NCBI GenBank assembly: GCA_012656075.1
Contig: JAAKBF010000324.1
Span: 1,426,001-1,490,000 of the forward strand
Length of the DNA: 64,000 nt
Direction of reading: 5' to 3'
From: Phytophthora hibernalis
Taxonomy: Eukaryota; Oomycota; Peronosporomycetes; Peronosporales; Peronosporaceae
Position numbers and translations under genes: made by a program
Notes under the pieces: generated by a model
What the model saw: only the letters and a program-made list of their open reading frames with translations
What the model was told of the DNA's origin: nothing
Database searches by the model: none
In this document: positions 21,127-32,149 of the stretch, in pieces
Layout of the letters: every line of letters starts with the position of its first letter
Numbering within the stretch: position 1 is the stretch's first letter

Positions 21127-23020
21127 TTAAAGTTGCCCCTCCAGCCTCGTTTGGCTTGCGGATAGTTGCTTGGCTGCTGTCCGAGTCTGTTGCTCCTCTA
21201 TATTTCTTGTACGCACCGTTCTGTAGAATGCTTGAATGCAATGCCGGATCTGGTCAGCTGCAGCGATGCAGCCCTCGCGCTGGAGTGGCGCCAGCATTTC
21301 TGCATCTGTACCGGTTCGTGGTAGCAAACGTAGCTGCGTGGCGACGTCCGTGATGCCAAGCAGCAGACCATGAATTTGTGACTTCAAGTCAGGCATTTCT
21401 GGTTCAGGCTGATTAGCGTTTCCGTCATTCCCGTCCGTGACAGAAGTCAGCTCGACCGAATCTGGCGTCAACAGCACTGCATTGATCTCTCCTTGCAGCT
21501 GCTGTAGGAGCTCGATCGAAGAATCCGCGTCCACGTTTAGAAATGCGCGCACTCGCTTTCTTACGTTGACTGAGGTACTTTGGTCGCTCATGACCCACAC
21601 GTGATTAGGGAGAGAACTGGTACCCAACATATCCTCAATCTTTGAAGCAATTTCGTCGCGATAGCGCGTCATTGTCGCGTTCGGCTCTTGTAGACTTTCT
21701 GATCCAATCGGTGGTGCGGGGCTGCCAGCAGCTTCGACGGCGGGACCAAATTTGCGCGGGCGAAACAATTCTCCAATAAGTCATTGGGTATCTGACCCCA
21801 GGCTTGGTCAAGCAAACGTGCAGCATCCAGCAACGTCGGTCTGTAGCCAAAATGAACGCCCCCACTGCATCCATTATCACTCTTCTCAGCTGCTTTGAGT
21901 GCTGCCTTCACTTCCTGGGGAGCGTTATGATACGACAGCGCACTCTGCACCAACAGATACTTGTACTGCGCCTTCAGCGCTGCAACCACACTCATCTGCA
22001 GCGGTCTCCTCCACCAAGTTTTCAAATTAACTGGAGTGGTCGTAGGAACGTCCACCGACCCCGGGAATACTGCGTCGTCTGTGGCAGAAACACTGCCCGA
22101 ATCCCTTCCTCTTCGAAATCTCCTTGGTGTCCGGGCCGCTCTCCGTCCACAACCAGCAACACCGATTTACTCGTTCGTTCACGCACAAACGGCACGAACA
22201 CCGAGCTATACCATCTCCCGAACGTCGCTCGATCCAGCCACGCTCTCTCCTGCGCCAAGTACGGCGACGGGGAACTCGAAGGTCTGCCTGGTCGTGGTGT
22301 TTCTCCTTCAGTAGGCCAGTTTTCCTTCCCGACCATGCAGATCGGTAGCGTCATTCGCCCCGTCGAGTTGCAACTCATCACCAACGTCACCCGCTTCCAC
22401 GTCGTGTCTTCTTCTGCATCGAATGGCAGAGCATCATAAAACAAGGACGTCTCTTCAACTGTAAAGAGCCACTCGGGGTCGTACTCTGCCATGACGGTAT
22501 GCAGCTCCTGCAGGGTCTTGACCTCTCTAACTTTATATCCACTGGCCTGCTCTGTCGTCGTCTCCGCACCGCCCACGAAGGCCGTGCGGACGCCGTAGCG
22601 TCGACTGAACTTGTCGTACCAGCCCCAGCTGGCCTTGAAGTCCTCGGGACGGACGCCCATGGCTCTGGCCACCAGTTTGGCCTTGTCGATCACCACCGAG
22701 GGCGAAATCTCAGCTCTGGCTCGTTGTCGGGCGTCGATCCACGTCACCAACGTCCGCTCCAACGCTGGGAAACGCGGCGTGGGTCGTCGATGTATTTGAC
22801 CTCTCAGATTTAATATGGCCGACGAATTAGCCCGCGCCTTGATATCTGCAGCTGCGGCCACCACGCGACGAATGGTCTTCTCGTCCACACTAAAGTCACG
22901 CGCTAACTGGCGCAGAGAGAGCGGCGGCTCTGCGCTCTGGTGCTTGCGGATGATCTCCAGGCGCTGCAGGTCGTTCAGCCGCGGACCCACGCCACGTCCG
23001 CGCTTCCGCTTGGTCGCCAT
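21127..23020 (-). pseudogene. Pogo/Tigger-like DDE transposase gene, frameshifted or domesticated
   Basis: From ATG 23,020: a basic start (MATKRKRGRG), an N-terminal helix-turn-helix (LSLRQLARDFSVDEKTIRR), a second CENP-B-type DNA-binding domain (ERTLVTWIDARQRA), then a DDE_1 domain with WLFTVEETSLFYDALP and LLVVDGERPGHQ. The usual first Asp (N-x-D-E-T) is Glu here and the third motif (LPPNTT...QPLDQG) is degraded to LPQTTQYS. Two deletion-type breaks (near 22,055 and 21,770) lead into a Trp/Leu-rich C-terminal domain (about 22,025-21,640) and a Ser/Gln-rich tail ending at 21,127. No terminal inverted repeats were found. It starts 83 bp from the divergent E2 gene. It could be a decayed transposon or a domesticated gene; loss of the DDE residues argues against active transposition. 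Confidence 0.7.
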
Positions 23021-23084
23021 CGCCGACTTTTGAGCAATATATGCGGATAGAGAGGTCCTCTCAAGATGCATAACACGACCCAAC

Positions 23085-23098
23085 GCATTAATCAATTT
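23085..23098 (+). promoter_or_regulatory. Initiator-like motif of the E2 gene
   Basis: GCATTAATCAATTT closely matches the core TCATTYYNCAWTTT of the oomycete initiator and lies 6 bp before the ATG at 23,104, implying a very short leader. Confidence 0.5.
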
Positions 23099-23103
23099 GG
23101 ACC

Positions 23104-23885
23104 ATGGCGCCAGGTGAGTCACGGAAGGGGTTTCTGCTGTTGCTGTATGTTCTGACGCTCGTCTGCTATTGCTTGCAGGAGGTCGCGTGCGGAAGGAGCT
23201 TGAGGAGTGCCAGAAGGACTCGCAGCTGTCGGGCGTCACGGCTGCATCCGTGAACGCGGCGTCGCTCTCAGAGCTGCGAGGCTCGATCCAGGGCCCAGCG
23301 GCTACTCCCTACGAGGGCGGCCACTTCGAGTTGGAGATCGTCATTCCTCCCAAGTATAAAAAGTATAAAATCTGGCAGGAAATGGATAATGGACTAATGC
23401 TCGATATTATCCAGGTACCCGTTCGAGCCACCGCAGATGCGCTTCGTGACCAAGATCTGGCACCCCAATATCTCATCACAGACTGGAGCCATCTGCCTCG
23501 ACATCCTCAAGGACGCGTGGTCTCCGGCACTCACTATCAAGACGGCGCTGCTGTCTATCCAGGCGCTACTATCGGCAGCTGAACCTACGGACCCACAGGA
23601 CGCAGAGGTGGCCAGGATGTACCTGCACGACCACGAGCAGTTCCTCAACACTGCGCGCTTCTGGACAGAGTCGTACGCCAAGCAGACGGACACAGGCGAC
23701 GACGCGGCTCTCTCCAGGCTCATGGACATGGGCTTCCCTGCTGTACGAGGCTGTAAGATGTTCTGCTACTGAAGGTGTAGGCTAACTGTTTTATTTGGGA
23801 TGTGCAGGACAAGGCCAAGGATGCACTATTGGCCGCTAACGGAGACGAGAATGCTGCAATTGAAAAGTTGGTCAGCAGCATGTAG
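23104..23885 (+). CDS. Ubiquitin-conjugating enzyme E2 with C-terminal UBA (UBE2K-like)
   Basis: Four exons (23104-23113, 23179-23353, 23415-23742, 23808-23885) with GT-AG introns of 65, 61 and 65 bp give an uninterrupted 196-residue protein. The UBC fold contains TPYEGGHFELEI, KYPFEPPQMRF across intron 2, the HPN motif (KIWHPNIS) and the catalytic Cys89 (GAICLDIL). The C-terminal 40 residues form a UBA domain (LMDMGFPADKAKDALLAANG) that crosses intron 3. Size and order match UBE2K/E2-25K and yeast Ubc1, which build K48-linked chains with the UBA holding ubiquitin. The first exon is only 10 nt. No frame break is needed, which is unusual in this window. Cytosolic or nuclear location is expected. 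Confidence 0.95.
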
Positions 23886-23974
23886 CTGCCTAGTTAGCCC
23901 TCCCTTTTGGGGTGTGGCTGGCTGAATGTACAGATTACTATGAGCTTGCCACTCGCTGTCTATCTACGGGCTAC

Positions 23975-26900
23975 TTACTTCTTGGGTTTAACTTGAGTTG
24001 TGCGGCCGGCTGTCTGTGCAGATACCTTCTCCTCGAGTTTCTTCTTGAGCAGTTTGCGCTTGTCACCCGTGAGCTTCTTCCTTGGGGCGTCGACTGATCG
24101 TGTCGTGTGCTGTTGGAACGCTGCTCGCTCGAACTTGCGTGCAGCGTCGCCGCAGCCGTGCACCTCGGGCAGTGCGTGGTCATAGCAGAACTTGAGCTTG
24201 CAGAATTTGCACACGCTGCCCAGCATTTTTATGCTTTTCTTGCAGTGACTCGAGCTCTGGAATGCGCAATTTGAGCTCTTACTAGCCTGCCGAGTGAGGA
24301 ACTCCAGCTCATCCTCGCCGTCTTTCAGCTCGTCTACTGGAGCTGTGTTGACCGTTTTCGCCTGACCCTTTTTCTTCGTGTTCTTCTTCTTGTTCTTTTT
24401 GCCTGAAGACGTAGGCGCGGGAGACAGGACTGGCTGTCGAACGAGTCGGCTAAGGTGGAGGTCCTTCAACAGTGAGTTGGACACCTTGATATCGATTTCG
24501 GTATCAGGGGTGCTTTGCTCTTTGTTGGCTTCAGCCCCATCGTCTTGCCCCTCCTCTTTGTTGCTGTCGTGCTCGTCAGCTGAGCTAGCGCTGTCGGAGT
24601 CCATCAGCTGGAAAACACACTTCGTCACTACGGCCTTGTCTTCTACCTGATCTTCGTCTTCTTCCCCCTCAACGTCAGCTGTAGTTTGAACTTGTGCCTT
24701 TGTTTCAAGTGTCTGCACTTTCTCTTCAGGTGCAGGTTCTGTTTTCTTCGTCTGAACTGGTGCAGACGTAGGATCTGATTTTGCTTTTACCGCTGCTTTA
24801 GGTTTCTGTGGCTGCTTAGTCTTGGTGGTCTTCGCAACTTTGGCCTTCCGTGTGGGTTCTGAAGAAGAATTAACTGTAGCAGGGGCAGAAATGTCGCGCG
24901 GTTCACTTTCGCTCGCAAGGACACTGAGAGACGAGACCAATGCCTCGTCCATTGTTCCTTCCACCACATCTTCATCCAGGTATTCTTGAGCACTACGATA
25001 CTCGCCAAACTTTTCAAAGTGCTTCACTAACACAGCCAAAAACTTGTGCGACGAGATAGTATCGGTATCGCATACCACTGCAACATGGCGCTTTGCACGC
25101 GTGATGGCCACATTCATGCGCCGGTCATCAGCAAGGAACCCCACCTGCCCGTTTGCGTTGGCACGCACGAGACTCATAACTACGGCCTCCTTTTCACAGC
25201 CCTGGAAACCATCCACCGACCGAATCTCAAGCCTCGGATGATTATCTAGAAGTAGCGCTTTCAAAGTCTGCACCTGCTTGTTGTACGGCGTAATTACTGC
25301 CACTTCATCCTCCTTCAGGCCAGCTTCCAACAGAGCACGGACATGTTTAGCTACGACGCGCGCCTCGCCCTCATTAGACTTTGATAGCTGGAGAATGTTG
25401 TGGCTTTTATCATCGTCATCCTTAGCGTCTTCCTCGAGTTCACATCCTGCCGTGTCCAATAGGAGTAAAGTCGCATCCAGCAACTCATCGTCTTTCGTGA
25501 TGTTGACATGCGGTAATTCATGCAACTTGCGCTTCGCCACACCCTCGAAACTCTCGAGCTCACCCTTGTACATTGCCTGTGAGCTCCACTCGCTAATGTT
25601 TTCGTGCATACGATATTGGATGTTGAGCATTTTCACGATACTCTGCGTGTTTGGGAAGCTCGTGATTCGGTCAAACAGCGTTACCTCCAGACCTTTTGCT
25701 GCTGCTGTCTTCGACTTGATGGTGGGTGGCAGCTGCAAATGATCCCCGGCAAGCACGCAGCGCTTGGCCTTCAGTATAGGGACCCAACATGACGCCTCAA
25801 GCGCCTGTGCGGCCTCATCAATAATAACCAGGTCGAAGGTCACATCCTTAAGCAGCTTGGACGCCGCACCCACGTTGGTAGCGAATACCACGTTGCTGTG
25901 TTGTACGATATCACCTACCACCTTCTGCTCACGCTGCCGGATTTCCTTGCGATTAGCTTTCATATCACGTCGCAGCTGGAATCGCACGCTCTTGTCACGT
26001 GTCTTCTGCAACTTTGTCTGCATCGACGCCATCTCCTTCCGGATGTCATTCACAATCTCCGTGCCGTCCGCGCTCTGGATCTTAGCATCCAAACAATACT
26101 TCAAAATTTGCGGTAATACACGCGCCGGGTGACCTACGCGTGTAAGCCTCATCTTTTTCCTAACACCGAGCACGTACTCGCCAGCTTATCCAGAACGTTA
26201 TCCACAGCAATATTCGACGGCGCGCACACGAGCACCTTCAAGTCAAATTTGGTCACCGCCTGCAAAATAAACTCAACAACCGTCGTTGTCTTGCCCGTTC
26301 CTGGCGGGCCGTGAATCAACGCCAAATCCTTCGACGCCAACGCAAAGCGGATCGCGTCCACTTGAGACGCGTTGAGTCCCTGATTAAACGGCGTGATCTC
26401 CGGCAGCAGTGTATTCCAGCTCGGCTCCTTCTCCGAAAATACCCTGCACAAAACAACCTGTCAGAACATATACTCCACCCTCAACTAACCTATTGCTACG
26501 TACACGTCGACCACGGCTTGAGCCGCTCCGAAGTCAAATTTGGTCATTTGGTCCAGCGCACTCGTCAATTTGACAAAAGTTGCATTGTTCACCAGTCGGT
26601 CCAGAGTGATCCCAGCTGCAGCCCCCAGTAGATCCACTCCGTCCACGTCATCGTGGTCGCTGTTGACTGCCACAGAGATCCCTTTCTCCTCCACTTTTGA
26701 CACGATACCCGTGGGCAGCTTCTCTCCACTCTTGTGCAGACGGATCTGCACCAAATCCCCCACTGAGAACTGGTGCTGTTTGGCCTGGCACAGATTGAGC
26801 GACGGGAAGGAGAATTGCAGCAGAGAGCGCCCAAAGAGGCCCGTGGAGTAGCGTGCGAGCGTCAGGTGCGTCAACACGTTGGGGTTCTCGTGGTCGTCCA

Positions 26901-27042
26901 GCGTCGCCAGCTGCTCCCGCATGGCCTGCACCTCCTCCTGCTGCTCCAGTGCCAGTAGACGACGCGTGGACGTCACCCACGACTCCAGAGACACGGGACG
27001 TAGCGCCGTGGCGTCCTTCGCAGCCTTGCTCTTCCTTGACAT
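23975..27042 (-). CDS. IGHMBP2/SMUBP-2-like SF1 helicase with AN1 zinc finger
   Basis: Start at 27,042; about 1,000 residues. An N-terminal beta-barrel region is followed by the Upf1-like core: Walker A HGPPGTGKTTTVVEF (about 26,290), Walker B VIIDEAAQALEAS, Q/motif III GDHLQLPPT, motif IV-V VDGFQGCEKEAVV, and motif VI AITRAKRHVAV. A long Lys/Ser/Glu-rich linker follows, then an AN1 finger (C-x2-C...C-x4-H...H-x-C, CKFCKLKFCYDH) near the C-terminus and a basic tail. An intron lies around 26,444-26,500; donor GTAGCA with acceptor at 26,458 keeps frame but gives only 42 bp. A one-base deletion in a T5 run (26,154-26,158; A5 in the gene) breaks the frame after motif I. Family members unwind RNA/DNA and act on ribosome-linked RNA. 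The R3H domain of human IGHMBP2 was not seen. Confidence 0.85.
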
Positions 27043-27047
27043 CTTCT

Positions 27048-27061
27048 CAATAGGATAATGA
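27048..27061 (-). promoter_or_regulatory. Initiator-like motif of the helicase gene
   Basis: On the minus strand TCATTATCCTATTG, 6 bp upstream of the helicase ATG, resembles the oomycete initiator core TCATTYYNCAWTTT (10 of 14 positions). The 141 bp between the two divergent start codons here must hold both promoters. Confidence 0.4.
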
Positions 27062-27183
27062 CACGCAAAGTGTACATATATGTATGGATCGAACCCATTA
27101 ATAAGTGTACCACACGAACACACCAATTCTATATTTTGGTCAAATCAGATCCCGCGGAAGAGGAAGCGCACTCCTCAATTGTC

Positions 27184-28578
27184 ATGGCTGTAGGGACGAC
27201 GACTCCCGAGGCCAACGGACTACGGCGCCGCCACGTGCAGGGCGAGAACCAGGCGGCGGATGACGCGCGTCTGTCGACGCCTCGCCGCGCCCCGAGGGCC
27301 CCCAAGGGCTTCGTGGAGCTGCTTATGTCTCCGCTGAGCTTCGTGTTGGGCGACGGGGAGCCGGAGGACCCGCAGGCGGCGGCGCGCAACTTCACACACA
27401 GTTTGAGACGTCGCTACGGGGAGAACGTGACGCCTCGTTTCGAGCACACGTCTTTTAGGGACGCAGTGTCCACTGCTCGGACGGCGTCCAAGTTCCTGCT
27501 CGTGTTCCTGCACTCGACGATTCATGACGATGCAGACGCCTTCTGTCGGTAAGAGCAGTTTGGGCCAATGTTCTGTACAGTTGGAGAGCAGCGATCTGAT
27601 TGGCTGGCCATGTTGATGTTGGTTGCAGTAAGGCCATGTGCACCGACCGGATGAGCGCCTACCTGAACAACAGCGACTGCATCGTGTCATGGGCGGGCTG
27701 CGTGCAGCATGCAGAGGGCTTCGGCGTGAGTTTGTCGCTGGGTTGTGCCACGTTCCCGTTCCTGGCGCTGCTGTCCTGTGTGTCGCGTGGGGTGAACGTC
27801 GTGGAGAAGATCACAGGTGGGTGGAAGGAGGCTACAGGTTTTCATTGGGGGGCTGATCGTGGTTTTGTTTGTGGTGCTAGCCAACCTACCGGCGGACGAG
27901 ATCATTGACAAGCTGAACGCGGCGGTGGACCGCAACAACCAGCTCTTAGCCACAGCGCGCCACATCCGCCAGCAGCGCACGGAGGCGCAGATCTTGCGGG
28001 AACAGCAGGACCAAGAGTACCAGGAGTCACTCGCGGCAGACCGTCGCCGTGAACAAGAGGCGCGAGAGAAGGCGGAGCGGGAGGAATTGGAACGATTGAG
28101 GGAGGAGGAAGAGCAGCGACGTGCAGAGGACGAGGCCCGACGCGTCGAGGGGGAGGAAATCCGCCAGGAGAAAGCGTTCAAAGCCGAGATTGAAGTGAAG
28201 CGTTCTCGGATCGCGGACGGCCCCAAGTCGCGCGTCCCTCCACCAGGCGCTGATTACAAGACGGCAGTGATCAAGTTCCACCTGCACAACGGCACCCGCC
28301 TTGACCACATCTTTTACGCGCATGACACGTTGAAGACCGTGCGCGACTTTGTCGATGTGGAATTCTTCGACCGCGAGATCCCAATCCGGAACTACGAGCT
28401 GGCCACCAATTTCCCGAAAAAGGTGTACGGCCCAGAGTTGCTGGATGTATCTCTCACGGATGTGGTATGTGTTTTGATTGATTATCTTTGCTGAAGTCGC
28501 GGTACACTAACCTTATTGTTGAAATGAACAGGGACTCAGCCGCAGGCGCTCGTGTATGTGCAAGACCTTGACTCTTAG
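27184..28578 (+). CDS. FAF2/UBXD8-like UAS-UBX domain protein
   Basis: Exons 27184-27548, 27629-27816, 27881-28464 and 28532-28578, introns 80, 64 and 67 bp, all GT-AG and phase-consistent through exon 3. After a basic N-terminus, residues about 80-190 form a UAS thioredoxin-like domain (FLLVFLHSTIHDDADAFCR across intron 1; CATFPFLALLSC). A long Arg/Glu-rich coiled coil spans residues about 215-300, followed by the UBX domain (RLDHIFYAHDTLKTVRDFV; RNYELATNFPKKVY). The last exon reads QPQALVYVQDLDS then TAG, as expected for a UBX end, only if one base is restored at its start. FAF2-type proteins recruit p97/Cdc48 to ER membranes for ERAD. A typical FAF2 membrane hairpin is not clear here; intron 2 happens to encode a hydrophobic stretch. 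Start chosen at 27,184 by frame. Confidence 0.85.
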
Positions 28579-28738
28579 GCACGGTCTCGAAATGCTAAAT
28601 GCCAGCCCGGGTGAGTGACATCCCCTTGAAAACAAAGCGATTCATGCATACAATGGAGAGTCAAAGCTTCTCTATAAGGGGTTGCGAATTCAAGCGATCT
28701 CCAAAAGTACAATAGGTAATGAGTTGGTTCTAGCTCCT

Positions 28739-30061
28739 CTAAAGCTGGAGCGAGCGTTGTTTGCCCGATGCCGCACGGTACATGCGATCATGCAGCGCAG
28801 CGGCCTGCTCGTGCCGTTCAGAGACAACGCCAGTGATGACCACGCGCTCCACGCCCTGCACGTTTTCGGACCAACGCAATGAGTCGAAGATGCGCTGCGA
28901 AGCCTCCGCTACGTCTCCGCTCGGGGAGAGGTCGAGGTATGCCCGTACACGGTCCTTCAAACTGGCCAGCTTGCCATTGAAGTCAATCACCACCCAGCGG
29001 CTCAGATCCTGCTTGCTCGACGCGTCCATTACCTCGGTCGCTTCCACCTGATACAGATACGTGTCCACATCGGGGGCGTAATGCGTGATCATTTGTCCGG
29101 GGGCCTGTTGTGCCTCCTTGGTCTGCATCTTGGCTTCCTTCTGGATGGTCACCACCTCATACCTGCCTCCTAGTAGCTCCGCATTCTTCTGCAACATATT
29201 TTCCAATGCCAGCTCCGACACACCTCCACGACGGAACACAATGAGTTTGTGTTCCTCAGGGACAATCTTCACCACCGTCGACTCGATGCCGACCTCGCAG
29301 CAGCCCTCCTCATCCGCTTCAATGACACTCAAATTCTCACAGGCACCCAGATCGTCCATCACGTGTTTTGCAGTCGTCGGGGATACGTGTCCGAACCTGT
29401 TTGCACTCGGTGCAGCCACTGGCACTTTGGCTTCCTTCAACAGCGCCTGAGCGATGGGGTGTTTGGGACAACGCAGCCCCACGAAGCCTGTGTTGGCCGA
29501 CAACGTCAACGGCAGTTCCGGGACCGCCTTGGCGATGAGCGTCAAAGGTCCGGGCCAGAAAGCTTTGCCCAGACACTCAAAGGCCTGACGACCTGTAGGG
29601 GTCAAGTCCACGAGCTTCACGGCGTCTTCCAGAGCGAGGACGTGCACGATCAGCGGATCCGTGAGCGGCCGCGCCTTGGCGGCAAAAATGGACAGAACGG
29701 CCTCGGGGTTAAGTGCGTTGGCACCCAGACCATAGACGGTCTCGGTGGGGAAGGCCACGAGTTGTCCGAGCTTGAGCTGCTGCGCCGCGAAGGCGAACCC
29801 TTCGGCATCTGGTTTGAGCAGGCGTGCCATGGTGGAAAGTTGGCGATTGCGAGGGCTACAGAGCGAGGTGAGACGTCGCGACAGATGCGAACGGAGCGGA
29901 AACGTTTTGTCTTGAAGGTGGTGCAAGCGGCAGCGAGCGGGGTCCCAGCGTTGCGGAGATACGGCACGGCGATCGAGCTCCTCGGAAGAGCACGAAGATG
30001 TCCGCGAGCGTGGATTTGATGGCTGGCGGCGACTCCGTTTAACATTTATTGTCCTTTGCAT
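28739..30061 (-). CDS. Threonylcarbamoyl-AMP synthase (Sua5/YrdC family)
   Basis: One unbroken frame of 440 residues. The catalytic core begins at the inner Met encoded at 29,830 and spans about 200 residues: FPTETVYGLGANA, the KAR-PLTDPLIVHV loop, PGPLTLIAKAVPEL, GLRCPKHPIAQALL and AAPSANRFGHVSPTTA. A C-terminal Sua5 domain of about 120 residues follows (QMITHYAPD linker), so this is the long Sua5 form. It makes threonylcarbamoyl-AMP from Thr, bicarbonate and ATP for t6A37 of ANN-decoding tRNAs. The 77-residue extension before the inner Met is Arg/Ser-rich with almost no acidic residues near its end (LSRRLTSLCSPRNRQLST), which resembles a mitochondrial presequence; two starts could serve mitochondria and cytosol. 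It is convergent with the UBX gene. Confidence 0.93.
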   Translation of the reverse strand: MQRTINVKRSRRQPSNPRSRTSSCSSEELDRRAVSPQRWDPARCRLHHLQDKTFPLRSHLSRRLTSLCSPRNRQLSTMARLLKPDAEGFAFAAQQLKLGQLVAFPTETVYGLGANALNPEAVLSIFAAKARPLTDPLIVHVLALEDAVKLVDLTPTGRQAFECLGKAFWPGPLTLIAKAVPELPLTLSANTGFVGLRCPKHPIAQALLKEAKVPVAAPSANRFGHVSPTTAKHVMDDLGACENLSVIEADEEGCCEVGIESTVVKIVPEEHKLIVFRRGGVSELALENMLQKNAELLGGRYEVVTIQKEAKMQTKEAQQAPGQMITHYAPDVDTYLYQVEATEVMDASSKQDLSRWVVIDFNGKLASLKDRVRAYLDLSPSGDVAEASQRIFDSLRWSENVQGVERVVITGVVSERHEQAAALHDRMYRAASGKQRSLQL

Positions 30062-30071
30062 TTATTTTGCC

Positions 30072-30096
30072 GTCTATTTTAGACTCTAAAATAGAC
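30072..30096. repeat. 10-bp perfect palindrome arms, 5-bp loop
   Basis: GTCTATTTTA (30072-30081) and TAAAATAGAC (30087-30096). It lies 11 bp upstream of the first possible Sua5 start codon. Confidence 0.8.
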
Positions 30097-30124
30097 TGTG
30101 CAAATCAGTTTCGATTAGCCCCAC

Positions 30125-30166
30125 GTGCAAAAGGCTGAGATGCACCCAACGATCTCGCTTTTGCAC
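30125..30166. repeat. Two-step hairpin
   Basis: GTGCAAAAG (30125-30133) pairs with CTTTTGCAC (30158-30166), and inside GAGAT (30137-30141) pairs with ATCTC (30152-30156). Confidence 0.7.
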
Positions 30167-30597
30167 TCCCAAAACTGCATTTCTGCGTTTCCAGGCTGTA
30201 AACAAGACGGTTGTGCTTCAAAATCGAGTTTTAGCGTTTAGCACCTGCCTTTTAAGCTTGCACTTTCGCTTCGGAGTAAAGTCGTAATTAGGATAAAATC
30301 GAGTTGGCAGGTCTAATATAATAGACTTTTATCGAGCCTTTGCCAAAATATATGCAAAGCACAATAACATACCGGTAACTCAACGATCAGAACACATCAC
30401 AAATCGAATAGCCTGTAAGAGTTTATTGTTTATCGTTGAAATACTGATTTTTAATGACCTTAGCCGTAAATCTACATACATTCCAGATGTTCCATGAGAA
30501 AGCATGTGGGCACTCTGTGGCATAGGATATGCTCTCCTCTGGCAAATCCGCAATAAAGTCATATCTGAAGGCGAGACGTGGAGAGCGGAACAGCAAA

Positions 30598-30943
30598 TGT
30601 GATGGTGAGTTGGAAGCTCAGCATTGTAATGGACAAGCAGTCCTAACCACGAAGCCAGGAAGAGTGGCGCAGCCTACCGTCGAGTGACGAAGCCTCTGTA
30701 CTGCGACACGCTGCGCCACAAGTATCGATACAACCAATCTCCAGCTGTAGCACGGATAGCCCTGCTACAGGACAACTGCAACTGCAACAACAAGTCTCTC
30801 CCTGGACTGCTAAGGATGAGCAGGAGAGAGCAACGTAGAGAAGAGCGTTAGACTTAGCTCAGTTCACATTTTACTTCCAACTACGCAATACACGCTGCCT
30901 GTTGGTGGGAGTTCCAGCTCCCAAGCTCGTGTGGAACGTCACA
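30598..30943 (+). repeat. 5' LTR of element A
   Basis: 346 bp, TG...CA ends, near-identical to 40798-41143. Ends with GTTCCAGCTC then AACGTCACA. Confidence 0.95.
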
Positions 30944-30973
30944 TTGTTAACAATAGTATCTGTTCAAACACGG

Positions 30974-32149
30974 ATGCGGACAAGAAGCGGTCGTTCGGCG
31001 GTGGACACCCCACGTCGAGGCCAAAACAAAAGCGACGGCGAAGGAACGGCTATGGCGAGCGTACCGATCACGTCGTCAGCCATTCTGCCACCATGGATCA
31101 AGGACATCTCGCATGCAAGCCTCGTTCAGTGGAAGAAAGAGCGCAGAGAGTACGAAGACGCGATTGCTGCACGCTGTGCCGTCTCTGGTGAAGACATCAC
31201 CAAGGCGATAATGAGTATCAAGAGCACGTTCGACCAAGCGCTGCTGAAGATGTTATGCAAGTTCGACTGGGAGATACCTCTCGAGTCGATCACGGAGGAG
31301 AGAATCGTCAGTGAGATTGACAAGATTGTCACCAACGTGAAGAACGGCTCGATCGTGAATATCGATGCGCTGTTCGACGACGAGTTGCATATGGACCTGC
31401 AGGAGTCCGATGTGCAAGCCCGGGTGGTGAACTACTTCAAACTGTGCGAGGACATCATTTCGCGCAACGGATTGCAGGCCACGTTTACCACTCCGATGGG
31501 AATTAATCATAAATGCACGATACTGAAGAAGTATCTGCAGCCAACAGCACTTCGTGACTAGGTAGCGACTCATCAAAAACTCGTCGACAAGGCCAGCACA
31601 AAGAATGATGTGGCTTTGTACAAGCTCGTGAAGGAGAAGGCACTGGAGCAGGAAAAAGTGTTCCACTCGGTGGCTAATCGCAAGCGACTGCAGCACCAGC
31701 CGAAACAGAAAACCAAACCACGACATGGAGAGCGACGTGCTAATGGTAGAAACGACAGCGACCGAACTGCTGCCGGCTCTAAGTCGTGGGGAACAAAGCG
31801 TAAGATGCAGACCGAACCTGGCACCGAGCGCCATGTTCCGAGGCCTCCAGCCACTGGATCATCAAATACGGCCGCAAATAGCAAGCCGCGTGGTGGATGT
31901 TTTAACTGCGGCAAGGATCATTGGTTGAGTGAGTGCCCTGATATTGATGAAGCACAGAAGGAGTCAATTCTGGCAAAACGAGCCCCCAAAAGGCAGTCGG
32001 CAAAGAGATTCAGGCTAAAACGTATGAATCCACGTACGAAAACGCACGACCGCGTGTGGTCGACAGTCAGGTTGAATGCGTTGCTGGAATTGCCCTACTG
32101 TGTGGATAGTGGATCCGACTGGGGCATCATTTCACACTATCACGTGTAG
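30974..32149 (+). pseudogene. Element A gag and start of protease
   Basis: From ATG 30,974, gag carries a helical N-terminal domain (SLVQWKKERREYEDA), a capsid-like region and, after a single in-frame TAG at 31,559-31,561, a basic segment with a zinc knuckle (CFNCGKDHWLSEC, C-x2-C-x4-H-x4-C) near 31,899-31,940. The frame then reaches an aspartic protease motif (YCVDSGSDWG, Asp at about 32,105) and stops at 32,149. The single stop codon within an otherwise open frame could be readthrough, mutation or sequence error. Protease sequence continues in other frames to about 32,600. Confidence 0.85.

Larger units (their letters stand above)
30062..30597. other. Intergenic stretch with palindromes, up to element A
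   Basis: No gene seen. Two strong palindromes (30,072-30,096 and 30,125-30,166) lie just upstream of the Sua5 gene start. The last 5 bp (GCAAA, 30593-30597) are the probable target duplication of element A. Confidence 0.6.

Noticed and set aside
24378..24650. Plus-strand ORF with hydrophobic start
   Set aside because: Antisense shadow of the Lys/Glu-rich linker of the helicase.
29249..30019. Plus-strand 256-residue ORF
   Set aside because: Antisense to the Sua5 gene; no domain.
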